DNA from: Bacillota bacterium
GTDB lineage: Bacteria; Bacillota; Clostridia; Lachnospirales; Lachnospiraceae
DNA: 64,000 bases
Direction: 5' to 3'
Assembly (NCBI GenBank): GCA_023415595.1
Contig: JAEZJW010000106.1
Coordinates: 7,991 to 71,990, forward strand
The notes under the pieces were generated by a model. It was not told the DNA's origin, searched no databases, and saw only the letters and a list, made by a program, of their open reading frames with translations. Positions 46,438 through 55,968 of the stretch are shown here, in pieces. The position numbers were made by a program, and so were the translations under genes. Position 1 is the first letter of the stretch. Every line of letters starts with the position of its first letter.

Positions 46438-48063
46438 CTAATTCCCCTGTTTCTTTCCTTTATAAACAGCATCACTTATTCCGACCCACGAATCAACACC
46501 AAACTCCATATACGACTGGTCATTAATATTACTGCCGCTAATCATAATATCATAATATCCATAGGTCCATACACCACTATTAATTCCGACCAAATATGTT
46601 GAAGCCATATCACCAAATATCAGGTCGTAATCCTCATCAACCTTGACTGTATCAGCCGTCACTCGATACTTTACATATGCTCTTACATAGAAATTCGTAG
46701 TGTAACGATATAAAGTAGATGGCTCAACAGAAATTAATTGATTCTCAACTATAACATGATTCTTCTTCATTACATCTACATATCTATAAATATCTTCATA
46801 GATACTGGTTCCTCCAAACGGTACATAGGAATCTGCTAATTTATCAATCCATTCTTGATTAATTGTTCTGTAATCAACCTTAAAAACACATTCTAAATAT
46901 TGATTAGCCTTCTCCATAATTGTATCAAAATACTCATATGGCTTCATTCCTAATGACAGGCGCCGTTCATATCTCTTAATTAAGCCCTCGTTTCCAAGTG
47001 CTATCGGATGATCGTATTCGCTCTTGTCCATAGTACCATCTTTATATTTGTTCATCCATGCATAACTATATTTCATTTCATAAAAATCATTCGGAAAACA
47101 TTCTAAGATGTACGGGAACTCAGAGTGATTCTTAGGAAGGTTTGTAGTACGGATCAATTGCCCGTCAGGACTAATTCTGGCCCTACTGTACTGATCAAGA
47201 ACCAAAGCCACTACCCCTTTTGCACCAGAAGCAGTTATTTTTTTACTTCCACGGAACTCCCTGTTCTGGACATACACTCCATTACTGTAGCCCTTAATGA
47301 TACCCTTGGCTACAATTTCTGCAACATCTTGTCGTTTACTCTTTGTGATCTTCTTCAAATCACTGATCCTTAAATCGTAAACGGCTTTTACCCTCCTGTC
47401 TCCATCAATAATCTTCTTCCATGCTTGGATAAGGTAATCGTTATCGTTAAAAGGTTCGATAGCGATCTCATTATATGGATTAGGTGAAGGATGTCCCAAC
47501 ATGATATACTGGCCTCTAATGCTATCATCTTCATTAAACACATCCTCATACCGAGCCCTTAGACCTTTCTCAAATTTGAAGTAGGGATCAAGTATAGGAT
47601 TTAGAACCTCATTTAGAAATGTTGAAGCCTTATATGATACGAAGGTTTCACCCTCAGGATACAAATCTCCTTTCGTATTATAAAAAAGCTTACCCTGAAA
47701 ATACTCACACCCCTTCAGAAACTCATATACCCCATCCGAGAACCCATAATGTGCTCCATAGATATACTCGTCCGCTCTGTTTGCCAGTACCGCACAATCA
47801 GTCCTTGTAAGGTAGGAGGAATAATCCTGAAAGTCTCCCTCGCTCAAAATTCCGGCTTTCATAGCAGCATCTAGATAGGGGGTTTGTGAAGTTTGGTCTA
47901 CCGGTAACTTCATCTCAGTAACCAGATACTCAATGAAGTTCCCTACCGTTATGTATTTACTTGATGCAGATGCCACTTGCGTCGGTGCTATCGCCGGTAT
48001 AGCTGCTATACCAAGAACTATTGTCAGAAATAGAGTTATCACTCTTCTTAAGCTTCTTCTCAT
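46438..48063 (-). CDS. Secreted protein with SLH-like segments
   Basis: This 541-residue protein has a signal peptide (RVITLFLTIVLGIAAIPAIA, cleavage near VASAS) and two degenerate SLH-like stretches. One is at about 38-100 (YLDAAMKAGILSEGDFQDYSS, TRTDCAVLANRADEYIYG), and one at about 245-290 (VAEIVAKGIIKGYSNGVYV, ITASGAKGVVALVLDQYSR). SLH domains hold proteins to secondary wall polymers. The C-terminal half is unrecognised, with many Tyr/Asp residues. AGGGGG lies before ATG 48063, with a promoter just upstream, so it starts its own unit with the split secreted protein. It probably anchors or templates the surface structure made by the neighbouring pilus-like genes (inference). Confidence 0.7.
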   Translation of the reverse strand: MRRSLRRVITLFLTIVLGIAAIPAIAPTQVASASSKYITVGNFIEYLVTEMKLPVDQTSQTPYLDAAMKAGILSEGDFQDYSSYLTRTDCAVLANRADEYIYGAHYGFSDGVYEFLKGCEYFQGKLFYNTKGDLYPEGETFVSYKASTFLNEVLNPILDPYFKFEKGLRARYEDVFNEDDSIRGQYIMLGHPSPNPYNEIAIEPFNDNDYLIQAWKKIIDGDRRVKAVYDLRISDLKKITKSKRQDVAEIVAKGIIKGYSNGVYVQNREFRGSKKITASGAKGVVALVLDQYSRARISPDGQLIRTTNLPKNHSEFPYILECFPNDFYEMKYSYAWMNKYKDGTMDKSEYDHPIALGNEGLIKRYERRLSLGMKPYEYFDTIMEKANQYLECVFKVDYRTINQEWIDKLADSYVPFGGTSIYEDIYRYVDVMKKNHVIVENQLISVEPSTLYRYTTNFYVRAYVKYRVTADTVKVDEDYDLIFGDMASTYLVGINSGVWTYGYYDIMISGSNINDQSYMEFGVDSWVGISDAVYKGKKQGN

Positions 48064-48113
48064 ATTCTTTCCCCCTTAAAGATACTGGCTTCCATAGATT
48101 TCCTTATACTTTC

Positions 48114-48143
48114 ATCATATTATTAAGCAATTGGGGATGTCAA
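48114..48143 (-). promoter_or_regulatory. Promoter of the SLH-like/secreted protein unit
   Basis: On the minus strand, a perfect TTGACA (48138-48143), an 18-bp spacer and TATGAT (48114-48119) lie about 50 bp before the SLH-like start. This separates the 48063-to-42560 unit from the pilus-like operon above. Confidence 0.75.
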
Positions 48144-48260
48144 CCACTTTTTGATGATTTTTGTAAATTTATATCCTTTTTTCACACAGTTACTTTTTAA
48201 GATTAATAAGTGGACTTTAATAAAACCTTAGGTAGTAAAGCTTCTATAATACATATCACC

Positions 48261-49313
48261 TCAATCATTGTTCGTATCATAATCCGTTGCATGGACGCCT
48301 GCTGGATCGCAGACCGGGCATGCATAGCAGCCTAGCTTGCTGCATTCCTCCACAGAATAGTAATGCTCATCCCTGATGTTCAAATTACCATCTAACAACG
48401 GACAGCCTGATTTATGGTAGAGGTAATACCACCCGTGCTGCTCAATATAATATACACCATCTTTCCTAATTCCAGCCCCAGAGAATGCAACTCGGTTATA
48501 TACTCTGCTGGTTCCTTCCACCAGAGGCATCCCCTGAAACACCACTATTATTCCCGGACTGTCAATCGTTCTCGCCCAGTTCGAATTATCCACCGGAAGA
48601 CCGAATTGATATGTAATTCCATAATTGGATGCAATCTCATTATGCTTTGAGATATACCAGGACATATCACTGCTGAGACAATCCACTACTGACTGTTGCC
48701 TTACAAGGGGAAACAACTCCTGATCCAAAAGGAAGTTATCAAGATACCTGTTTCTGAACTCCGCATAGGAATCATCACTCCTTATTTCCTCAACGGTGGA
48801 TCTATAAAGCTTAGTAGTATTACCAGCTCCAAGAAGGCTGTTTACGTCAAAAATAGTTATATCAGAGGAAAGCGAGAAGCGGTAAGCTAAATTTTTATCC
48901 TGATAATAGTACGGTTTAAGCTCGGTCCATCTTCTGGAGATAAACGAATAGCCATCCGCCGCCACATATTTGTCATTATACATAAGAAAGTAACCATTCA
49001 TAGCTGTTACAGCAATCATCGGCACATAGGCTCTAAATTTTTCCTGTGCAACAGGATCGGAAAGAATTCCTAAAGATGCATACATCGATGAGAAGAAACT
49101 GTCAGCCACCCTGTTAAGTTCTGATACTTCGATACTATCCGATTCCATCTGCTTTAATCTACTGACAGAGCTTTCAATTGCTTGATCCATATAAAAGTCC
49201 AAATCATTTTTCGCCTCTGCTATTGCAGCCACATTATTTACCCGGATATCTGCAGTAATAATTATCGTAATATAGATGGCAACAAATATTATGGATAAAT
49301 GCGAAAGCTTCAT
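48261..49313 (-). CDS. TadE/G-like membrane-anchored protein with Cys-rich tail
   Basis: One N-terminal TM helix (LSIIFVAIYITIIITADI, about residues 4-21) and a helical stalk (about 25-70) lead into a globular region. The C-terminal domain has YHKSGCPLLDGN and YYSVEECSKLGCYACPVCDP, a His/Cys cluster of the kind that binds zinc in small treble-clef-like domains. Layout and position after the ATPase, platform and pilin-like genes suggest a TadE/TadG-like minor subunit, but this is inference from context. It is the last gene before the promoter at 48114-48143, so it may end the main operon. No clear terminator was seen in 48144-48260. Confidence 0.65.
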   Translation of the reverse strand: MKLSHLSIIFVAIYITIIITADIRVNNVAAIAEAKNDLDFYMDQAIESSVSRLKQMESDSIEVSELNRVADSFFSSMYASLGILSDPVAQEKFRAYVPMIAVTAMNGYFLMYNDKYVAADGYSFISRRWTELKPYYYQDKNLAYRFSLSSDITIFDVNSLLGAGNTTKLYRSTVEEIRSDDSYAEFRNRYLDNFLLDQELFPLVRQQSVVDCLSSDMSWYISKHNEIASNYGITYQFGLPVDNSNWARTIDSPGIIVVFQGMPLVEGTSRVYNRVAFSGAGIRKDGVYYIEQHGWYYLYHKSGCPLLDGNLNIRDEHYYSVEECSKLGCYACPVCDPAGVHATDYDTNND

Positions 49314-49334
49314 TCATAAACACCTTTCCATTAA

Positions 49335-51581
49335 TCAATGCAATACTTCATTTTTGATTGTACTAGAAGATATCGCTCTTATTTTCAATACGAACAGTCT
49401 GCCGAAAATGGATCTGCTGGCCTTCCCTTCTTGGCTCACAGCCGTTACAGTGAAGACATCTCCCCGAAGGAAATAATAGGTACCTGAGCCTTCATATAGC
49501 TCCGTTAATATCTCGTTATCATAGGTCGCAGCTGTATATTTCATTATATTACCTGTAAACACTGGTACCTTTGCCTTACAATAGGGGCAACCGGGATCGG
49601 TATCATCCATATACAGGTCATAATATAAACCGCAGACTTCGCATTGCTTCCGGTTGCGCCGTACTTGTACCGTTAGTGTAGTAGTCAACCCTTTATAACC
49701 GATTGTGACGGTCTGGGTACCCACATAATCCGGATCTAAATTATCTACATACCCGTTGTAGACATATTCGGTATGGCCGTCCAGGTAAATAGCTATCAGT
49801 CCTACGCCTTCTGTCTCAAGGCTTCCATTTTCACTACGGTACATAGTTAGTGTCCCTCCGGATGGCGCAAACACAGCCAAGCTCCTCAGCCAGTTCCTGC
49901 AGTATGGGCATCCCGGGTCACTCCCGTCTTCATCCAAATTGTAGGTATGGTCATTCGTACAGACCTTCGTTCTTGGTATTACTGTAACAGTAATCGTACA
50001 CTCACTATGATACTGCGAGCCATTGATCATATAGTCATAGGTCAATGTAACCTCTTGGTCCTGCGTAATTGAGGATGTACTGAAAGCCGTCGTACATGCA
50101 ACAGTTTTTGTTGATCCATCACGGTATGTTGCAAGGGCAGTTGTTATCAGAGGATCTCCTGTTAAAACAGTTTGAACGGGGTGTGTTGGAGTTAGGCTCT
50201 GAATGAGCTGACCACATGCAAATGTAGCATTTTCTTCCTGTCCACAGATTGTATACCACTTGTTATAGGGCGCTGGTTCACTGCAACGCAAGATGCTGCC
50301 GGATGCATCAAAATCAAAATCGTAATCAACACTAAAACTTCCAAAACTTTTAGGGTAAATGCTTTCAAACAGGTTTTCCGCATTGCCTGCGTAACTCATA
50401 CTTACCAGCCACTCCCAGGTTGCAATCTGAGGATGTTTCGGTCCGTATTTCTGTGCGTCATAACCGCTTCCTTGAGATCTTAGAAATCTGAAACTTATCG
50501 TTCCGTCTGTATTCTCAACTGCACCATAAGTAAAAGAAAAAGACGACCCACCTTCGCTATGCCACCTGATTGTGTACTGGCTCGGAATGATACAATAAGC
50601 ATATATACTATTTTGTCTTGCAGCTATAAAATGTGCAGCGTCATAATAAGTGTATTGGCCCGCCCAGCTCCATCCACTCGGGAATGCAGCATGCTGGTGG
50701 TATTTATAACAGCCAGAGGTAGCGGTAATTGTGATATCATCTCTTTGTGGATAGGATCTAAGGTATTCATATGCCTGGGTATTACCTACTTCGTCCATAT
50801 ACCCATCACCATTCAGATCTATTGTGTAATAACAGGAATAGCCTTTAGATATTTTTATACTCGTTATACTTAAGCTCCCGCCACCGCACCTGGTGCATTC
50901 CGGATTAAACCACCAGTCTCCGTGCTGCACGCTACTATTCACTTCATCCCAGTAATAAAAATCAAACCGTAATACTTGTCCATCAAGACCACATTGATTA
51001 CATTTTACAAAATACCAAATTTCCGCATCATAAACCCTGCAGCTTGAAGTGTGTTTGTGAGTATGGGTAAAAGTCTTGCTTCCAGTATGTTTATGGCCGG
51101 CATAGCATTCATCCGTATGGACATGGGATGAAGTGGCTGGTGTATTAACTGCACTCGCAAGGACACTTTCATTCGTTTCTGTGTTAAGACTTCCCGTACT
51201 GATAGGATCCGTAACAATCGGAATTTCTGTGATAACCTCCGGAGCAAAGTAATCATTTGTACCTGACCATAAGTCTTCATCATCTTCGATAACTTCAGAG
51301 GCACTCCTTAATTTATACTCAGGTTCAAAGGCAGTCTGCTCACAGGTTAGGTTTACCTGATATGCTTTTCTTGTGTCTCCTAAGTCTGAAATATATTTTT
51401 CATACATTACCCTGGATATATAGCCGTCTGCAGACACCTGCTTAACAAATTCAGTAGTCAGCTTATCCGTATTCAACTGAATTAGGCTATCCTTCTTCAG
51501 GCCAAAGTAAGAAACCGGGATAAGGAACATGATAAGAACAGCAATAATGAAATCTATAATTTTTTGTGGCACATTCCACAT
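49335..51581 (-). CDS. Large pilus-like subunit with zinc-ribbon and Ig-like modules (748 residues)
   Basis: The N-terminus has one TM helix (about residues 8-27, IIDFIIAVLIMFLIPVSYFG). A conserved segment follows, FVKQVSADGYISRVMYEKYISDL with YQVNLTCE, like that of the next-upstream protein. A His-rich HVHTDECYAGHKHTGS stretch (about 152-167) and CNQCG/CTRCG pairs lie in the middle. Two CxxC-type knuckles near residues 540 and 644 (CPYCRNW, CEVCGLYYDL...CPYCKAK) frame Ig-like modules (LDGHTEYVYNG, GTQTVTIGYKG). It starts directly after the stop of the 836-residue paralog. Probably exported with most of the chain outside the cell; it may form a fibre tip or adhesin (inference). Confidence 0.7.
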   Translation of the reverse strand: MWNVPQKIIDFIIAVLIMFLIPVSYFGLKKDSLIQLNTDKLTTEFVKQVSADGYISRVMYEKYISDLGDTRKAYQVNLTCEQTAFEPEYKLRSASEVIEDDEDLWSGTNDYFAPEVITEIPIVTDPISTGSLNTETNESVLASAVNTPATSSHVHTDECYAGHKHTGSKTFTHTHKHTSSCRVYDAEIWYFVKCNQCGLDGQVLRFDFYYWDEVNSSVQHGDWWFNPECTRCGGGSLSITSIKISKGYSCYYTIDLNGDGYMDEVGNTQAYEYLRSYPQRDDITITATSGCYKYHQHAAFPSGWSWAGQYTYYDAAHFIAARQNSIYAYCIIPSQYTIRWHSEGGSSFSFTYGAVENTDGTISFRFLRSQGSGYDAQKYGPKHPQIATWEWLVSMSYAGNAENLFESIYPKSFGSFSVDYDFDFDASGSILRCSEPAPYNKWYTICGQEENATFACGQLIQSLTPTHPVQTVLTGDPLITTALATYRDGSTKTVACTTAFSTSSITQDQEVTLTYDYMINGSQYHSECTITVTVIPRTKVCTNDHTYNLDEDGSDPGCPYCRNWLRSLAVFAPSGGTLTMYRSENGSLETEGVGLIAIYLDGHTEYVYNGYVDNLDPDYVGTQTVTIGYKGLTTTLTVQVRRNRKQCEVCGLYYDLYMDDTDPGCPYCKAKVPVFTGNIMKYTAATYDNEILTELYEGSGTYYFLRGDVFTVTAVSQEGKASRSIFGRLFVLKIRAISSSTIKNEVLH

Positions 51582-54092
51582 CTATGCCACCTCCCCGCCA
51601 TAAATTACGGGTTTTCTTTCTTCCTTCATCCCATGTAAAAGGTTGTTAGAAAGCACAGCCCTCCGCGTTCTTATGATAACCTTTACGGTAATGTAATCAC
51701 CGGAATTAAAGCGATATATCCCATCGGTATAAAGAGTATCCAGAATCTCATCCGTAAAGCTTATTTTGTAGTACTCCTCTGTCTTACTATCGCTTCCGGT
51801 AGCACAGTAAGGGCACCCGGCTAGGGAATCCTCCGAATAATATTCATGCCCGTTTTCACAAACCATTTTGATGAGTCGATCAGTGACCTCTACCTCAAGC
51901 ATACAGCTTATTTGGTTCCCAAATCTGTCAGAAATGCTGACTGTTACCGTCTGTTTGCCCATGGTGTATGGATCGAAATCGTCTTGCCAGCCTTCAAAGG
52001 CCAGCGTTTTGCGTCCATCCCTATAGATCAGAATTACACGTAAATCAAGTTTCTCTCCATATGGTACCAGTGTTCCGCCGCTCTGTAAGGATGCTTCTAT
52101 TCCTATTATGGTATCATAACATACAGGGCATCCCCAGGGATGCTCCCTGAGATTATAAACCTCTCCGCATACACTGCAGGTCATATCCAGTTCTGACATG
52201 ACCTCTACGGTTATTTTGCAGGATAAATCATTGTAATAAACCGTTACCAGCTGTTCACCAGGAATATTCTTATCATAGCTGTAGTGCCATCCCTGAATCT
52301 CTTCGGTATGACCGTCCCGGTATAGTCCCAGGACTGTAAGAGTTATGTCGTCTCCCTGGTTAACCAATTGATATGTGGGTTCAGCGCTTATAGATACCAA
52401 GGCTTCTTTGCAATAAGGGCATCCCGGATCACTGCCATCCTCATTCAAGGAATAATCAACACCGCAGATACTGCAGGTATTCACGGAGACAACCATGACA
52501 CTGACATAGGTAAATTTTCCTCGGAAGGATACCCTGACAAGCTGCATCCCCGTTCTGTTAGGATCACAATTGCTATTCCATCCCATTACTGTTTCTGTAT
52601 GACCGTCAAGAAAGGTTGCAGTCACAATGATGTTTAGGGGTTCGTACTGGTTGATTGTTATGTATTCGGGCGACACCTGAATATAGGATACAATTGTTTT
52701 ACAGCTAGGACAGCCCGGATCAAAATCTTCCTCATTTAGGAAATACTCATTACCGCATACGGGACATAATCTTTTCATAGGGGTAACGGTTATTTGAATT
52801 AAAGTTGACCGTATTATATTGTTCTCAGTATAAGAAACAGTAACATCCTGCACCCCGATCCTACTACTGTCAAAACCAGAAATATTTGCCCCGGTAATCT
52901 TCTTAAAACTACCATCTTCATAAAAGGCTGTTACCTCAAAGCTTGGCAATGTATATCGTTCAATCGTCTGCATGGTAGGTTCTACACTGATATAGGACAA
53001 GGGTGAATTACCACCCATTGTAACGGAAAGCAAACATGTTCTTGTACCTATCGTCTTTGCGTTTCCTACAAGCCCTGAATAAGTAAGAGTTATTATCTGG
53101 TTACCCGATATCCCTGGATTAAAATTACTAGAGCAATTCACTATTCCTGAGTGACCATCAAGATATGTAGCTATAGCGGTTGTGATGATCTCCTGGCCAA
53201 TACTAATCGTTTGTGAGGGATTCGTAGCCGTTATGGAGGTAATCACACGATCGCAGATGGGGTTGGGATCATTGGGTAACTGACATTTTGGCGGCGGTAC
53301 AATAGACACCCAGGTCGTGTCCGGATATGAGTTTTTTGCAGTAAAATTAATTTCCGGATAATTTCTGTATAATGTATTGGCGTCCCTTGGTAGGATAGAA
53401 GCATATCCGATCAAATTACGTGCAGCCGGATAGCCTATATCTGCACCAGCATCTGAATCAATAAAGTAGTTTGATTTAGTAAGCACATAATCATTTTGGG
53501 AAGCGCTCCATCTCATTGTACATATGAAGTAATTATCATTTGTATCGAAATAGTCTACCCTAAATGCAATAATTGTTTTTCCACAAGTAGTGCAATTGAA
53601 ATTATATTCCTTGTCGTGTACTAAACTCCGAGTGACTAACGTCAGGGAGCCATCATGGCAAATATATCCATCAGTACAACCGCTTACTGTGTGGTTATGC
53701 CCTTCATAACAATCATCGATGTGGTTATGGGCTGCAAACGTTGTTATAATTCCTTCCTCTGTACCCAAGGGAAGCGACTGCAGCTCTGCGGATGCCACCA
53801 TGACACCTGGTAGCCCATCAAAAGCACTTAGCCTCTCCCCTTCCTTCGGGACAGCATGTTCTATTTCTATTTCATATAAATCTCCAGTAACACTCAGTTT
53901 CTTCAAAAACTCTTCATACATGCCAACATCAAGATAACCCTGGCTTCTGACTGTATCCACAAATCGGGCGGTTTCATTCTTAGTGTATCCATCGGATACT
54001 ATATACCGGTGTCCCAGTAAATAATCCACCGGAAGTAGGAATAAAAGTATTACTACCAGAAGGAACGATATAACCTTGCTTAAAACCTCCAT
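51582..54092 (-). CDS. Large pilus-like subunit with four zinc-ribbon/Ig-like modules (836 residues)
   Basis: An N-terminal TM helix (about residues 6-26, VISFLLVVILLFLLPVDYLLG) precedes a FVDTVRSQGYLDVGMYEEFLKKL segment shared with the 748-residue paralog (shown in part as GYLDVGMYEEF). A His/Cys stretch, HNHIDDCYEGHNHTVSGC, lies near 121-140. Four CxxC...CPxC knuckles near residues 441, 539, 637 and 743 (CPVCGNEYFL, CSICGVDYSL, CSVCGEVYNL, CENGHEYY) are spaced about 98-106 residues apart. Ig-like group-3 modules with DGHTE and G-Q-x-V-x-V-x-Y motifs lie between them. The repeated spacing implies duplication of a knuckle-plus-Ig unit. It is probably exported; function unknown, with an adhesin or fibre role inferred from the locus. 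Confidence 0.72.
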   Translation of the reverse strand: MEVLSKVISFLLVVILLFLLPVDYLLGHRYIVSDGYTKNETARFVDTVRSQGYLDVGMYEEFLKKLSVTGDLYEIEIEHAVPKEGERLSAFDGLPGVMVASAELQSLPLGTEEGIITTFAAHNHIDDCYEGHNHTVSGCTDGYICHDGSLTLVTRSLVHDKEYNFNCTTCGKTIIAFRVDYFDTNDNYFICTMRWSASQNDYVLTKSNYFIDSDAGADIGYPAARNLIGYASILPRDANTLYRNYPEINFTAKNSYPDTTWVSIVPPPKCQLPNDPNPICDRVITSITATNPSQTISIGQEIITTAIATYLDGHSGIVNCSSNFNPGISGNQIITLTYSGLVGNAKTIGTRTCLLSVTMGGNSPLSYISVEPTMQTIERYTLPSFEVTAFYEDGSFKKITGANISGFDSSRIGVQDVTVSYTENNIIRSTLIQITVTPMKRLCPVCGNEYFLNEEDFDPGCPSCKTIVSYIQVSPEYITINQYEPLNIIVTATFLDGHTETVMGWNSNCDPNRTGMQLVRVSFRGKFTYVSVMVVSVNTCSICGVDYSLNEDGSDPGCPYCKEALVSISAEPTYQLVNQGDDITLTVLGLYRDGHTEEIQGWHYSYDKNIPGEQLVTVYYNDLSCKITVEVMSELDMTCSVCGEVYNLREHPWGCPVCYDTIIGIEASLQSGGTLVPYGEKLDLRVILIYRDGRKTLAFEGWQDDFDPYTMGKQTVTVSISDRFGNQISCMLEVEVTDRLIKMVCENGHEYYSEDSLAGCPYCATGSDSKTEEYYKISFTDEILDTLYTDGIYRFNSGDYITVKVIIRTRRAVLSNNLLHGMKEERKPVIYGGEVA

Positions 54093-54102
54093 TCGCTAAC
54101 CC

Positions 54103-54498
54103 TCAATCATCACTGATATACTGGTAAAATATCTTAATGATATCTCCACTTTCGTTATAAACATATCTCTTTTCATACCTGTTGCCAGTCAATGCGATTC
54201 CAATGATATCTTCCGGATGATAGGTTCCGGCAGTCAAACTATAGCTAGCTGCTGGATCTTCAATATTAATGTCATACGTGATATCTTCCATCAGCAATGC
54301 AATTAGCTCTACTCTTAAAGCTGTATCTCTTTGATTTGTAAGGGGAGCCTCATATAGAAGGTTATCCCCTGCAATCACATCGGCGAAACGTTCGGAAGTA
54401 CTTCGAAGCTTTTCTGACATTAAGTAAAGTAAAGTTATTCCCAAAGTAAATACAGACACATAGAATGCGACTCTAAGCAGCTTAATTACATTCTCCAT
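54103..54498 (-). CDS. Small pilin-like membrane protein
   Basis: This 131-residue protein has an N-terminal TM helix (about residues 7-27, LLRVAFYVSVFTLGITLLYL) and a small extracytoplasmic domain ending KIFYQYISDD. Its start, MENVIKLLRVAF, follows the M-x-N-V-x-K pattern of the neighbouring pilin-like genes. The YD-x2-EVxGS motif of the other copies is missing, so it is a divergent member or a different subunit. It lies 3 bp after the stop of the 143-residue gene. Role inferred only from context. Confidence 0.6.
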   Translation of the reverse strand: MENVIKLLRVAFYVSVFTLGITLLYLMSEKLRSTSERFADVIAGDNLLYEAPLTNQRDTALRVELIALLMEDITYDINIEDPAASYSLTAGTYHPEDIIGIALTGNRYEKRYVYNESGDIIKIFYQYISDD

Positions 54499-54501
54499 AG
54501 G

Positions 54502-54933
54502 CTACCCCTGAAGAAAGTTAATACCGATGATTACATGATTCGCATCCCTGATGATATTACAACAGAAGGTTGCCGTAGGCTTGATATAACGTTCCGAACT
54601 AAAGTCCTGCATCTTTGAAATAAAGGCATTATTCCGATAAAAACAGTCGTATGTTGCTGTAACTACATGAATATACAGCATAGCCTCTTCTGCAGGATCA
54701 TAAGCGCCCAGTTGCTTCTTAATAAAATTAACAACATCGCTTCCCCTTACCTCAAGCCCATCATACATGGTGATATCACTCTCGGCTAATTCCTGATTAA
54801 ATTTACTCAATTGGTGCATCGCTGTATTGGAGGTATCTATACCGGCTTTGGCCACCTTGTTAAAATAAACCACCAATATACAAGTCATCATCAGACTAAA
54901 GGCCAGAAGCAAAAATTTCGTAACATTACTCAA
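54502..54933 (-). CDS. Pilin-like membrane protein
   Basis: This 143-residue protein has a TM helix right at the start (MSNVTKFLLLAFSLMMTCIL, shown whole at 20 residues). A helical stalk, the shared motif YDGLEVRGSDVVNFIKK (about residues 57-73) and a short beta-rich head with FCCNIIRDANHVIIGINFLQG (in part FCCNIIRDANHV) follow. It resembles the 153- and 152-residue genes upstream in this motif. AAGGAGATGG precedes ATG 54933. This N-terminal-helix-first layout is that of small Flp/TadE-type pilins, but there is no clear prepilin peptidase site. Function inferred from context. Confidence 0.65.
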   Translation of the reverse strand: MSNVTKFLLLAFSLMMTCILVVYFNKVAKAGIDTSNTAMHQLSKFNQELAESDITMYDGLEVRGSDVVNFIKKQLGAYDPAEEAMLYIHVVTATYDCFYRNNAFISKMQDFSSERYIKPTATFCCNIIRDANHVIIGINFLQG

Positions 54934-54951
54934 GGTTCCATCTCCTTTATA

Positions 54952-55407
54952 TTATTGTTGACAAAACCTCAGGCAGGCAACGATATCGTTCTGGTCATAC
55001 AGAACCTCTGCTTTGAATCTTCCTGAATCATTAATATAATTATCATCCTGAGGTTTCTCCGAAATCCCTGTAGTAAGTGCTGCTCCGATCGCTGCTACTC
55101 CATTCGTAATAGTTGATCTATGGATGTAATCCTCTGTATCATCCTTCCCATTTATCACCTTTATGGATAGGTAATCATCCTCGGAATATTTACGGATCAG
55201 CTGCTTGATTTCCGAGCCGAGAACCTCTGTTTCATCATATATTTTTATATCCAGATTTTCTGCATCACCGGCTACCCTTTGATATAATTCCAGGTTATCG
55301 GCCGTATCTGCTTCTCCCTTTTTAGATATCCTCAAACTCAAGGTGATCAGTGCGATCACAATGATGCAGCCAACTGCCAGTAATAAGAACTTCCATACAT
55401 TTCCCAT
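54952..55407 (-). CDS. Pilin-like membrane protein, paralog of the next gene upstream
   Basis: This protein of about 151 residues starts at ATG 55405-55407 (MGNVWKFLLLAVGCIIVIAL, 20 residues), where GGGGAGGG lies seven bases upstream; a longer ATG at 55446 is rejected. The N-terminal TM helix is nearly identical to that of the 153-residue gene just upstream. The motif YDETEVLGSEIKQLIRKY and a C-terminal YDQNDIVACLRFCQQ are shared. A short stalk and head follow. The two genes are a recent tandem duplication within the operon. Probably a pilin or fibre subunit (inference). Confidence 0.68.
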   Translation of the reverse strand: MGNVWKFLLLAVGCIIVIALITLSLRISKKGEADTADNLELYQRVAGDAENLDIKIYDETEVLGSEIKQLIRKYSEDDYLSIKVINGKDDTEDYIHRSTITNGVAAIGAALTTGISEKPQDDNYINDSGRFKAEVLYDQNDIVACLRFCQQ

Positions 55408-55449
55408 GCCATGTCCCTCCCCGGACTTCACTCTGTTTCTCTTCATAAT

Positions 55450-55911
55450 TTATTGCTGAGTAAACCATATACAGGCAACTATATCATTGGAATCATAATA
55501 AACGTACGAACGAAAAATGGCGGCCTCATTAATATAATTTACACTTGCTTTAGTGGTTGGAAGCGCTGAATAGTCTACTCCGGAATTTGTTACGGGCATT
55601 GTAATCCCTGTCGCAACGCATGGGTTTACATAAGCAGTCGATGTACCGGCCTTTGTATCCACAACTACGGACAAATAATCATGATCGTTGTATTTCTTAA
55701 TTAAGCCTGTGATTTCAGAACCCTTGACTTCGATATTGTCATAGAGCTTCAGATCAGTATCCTCCGCAGCACTGGCTATCATATTATATTGTCCAAGGTT
55801 TTTCTCCGTATCGGTTTCACCCTTATCAGAAACCCTTAAGCTTAAGGTAATTAGAGCCACTACAATGATGCAACCAACAGCAAGCAATAGAAACTTCCAA
55901 ACATTACCCAT
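55450..55911 (-). CDS. Pilin-like membrane protein
   Basis: This 153-residue protein begins with a TM helix (MGNVWKFLLLAVGCIIVVAL, 20 residues). A short charged stalk, YDNIEVKGSEITGLIKKY (about residues 58-75) and a C-terminal YDSNDIVACIWFTQQ follow. GAGAGG before ATG 55911 supports the start. It is the first of three or four related small subunits after the platform gene. If this is a Tad-like system, it is the best candidate for the main subunit, though I see no F/L-E-like pilin processing site. The conserved Y-D-x2-E-V-x-G-S motif is not one I can name. Confidence 0.68.
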   Translation of the reverse strand: MGNVWKFLLLAVGCIIVVALITLSLRVSDKGETDTEKNLGQYNMIASAAEDTDLKLYDNIEVKGSEITGLIKKYNDHDYLSVVVDTKAGTSTAYVNPCVATGITMPVTNSGVDYSALPTTKASVNYINEAAIFRSYVYYDSNDIVACIWFTQQ

Positions 55912-55968
55912 AGATGCAACCTCTCTTATCCAATAATTTTATTAAAAATCTATGTTCTCTTATTTGAT

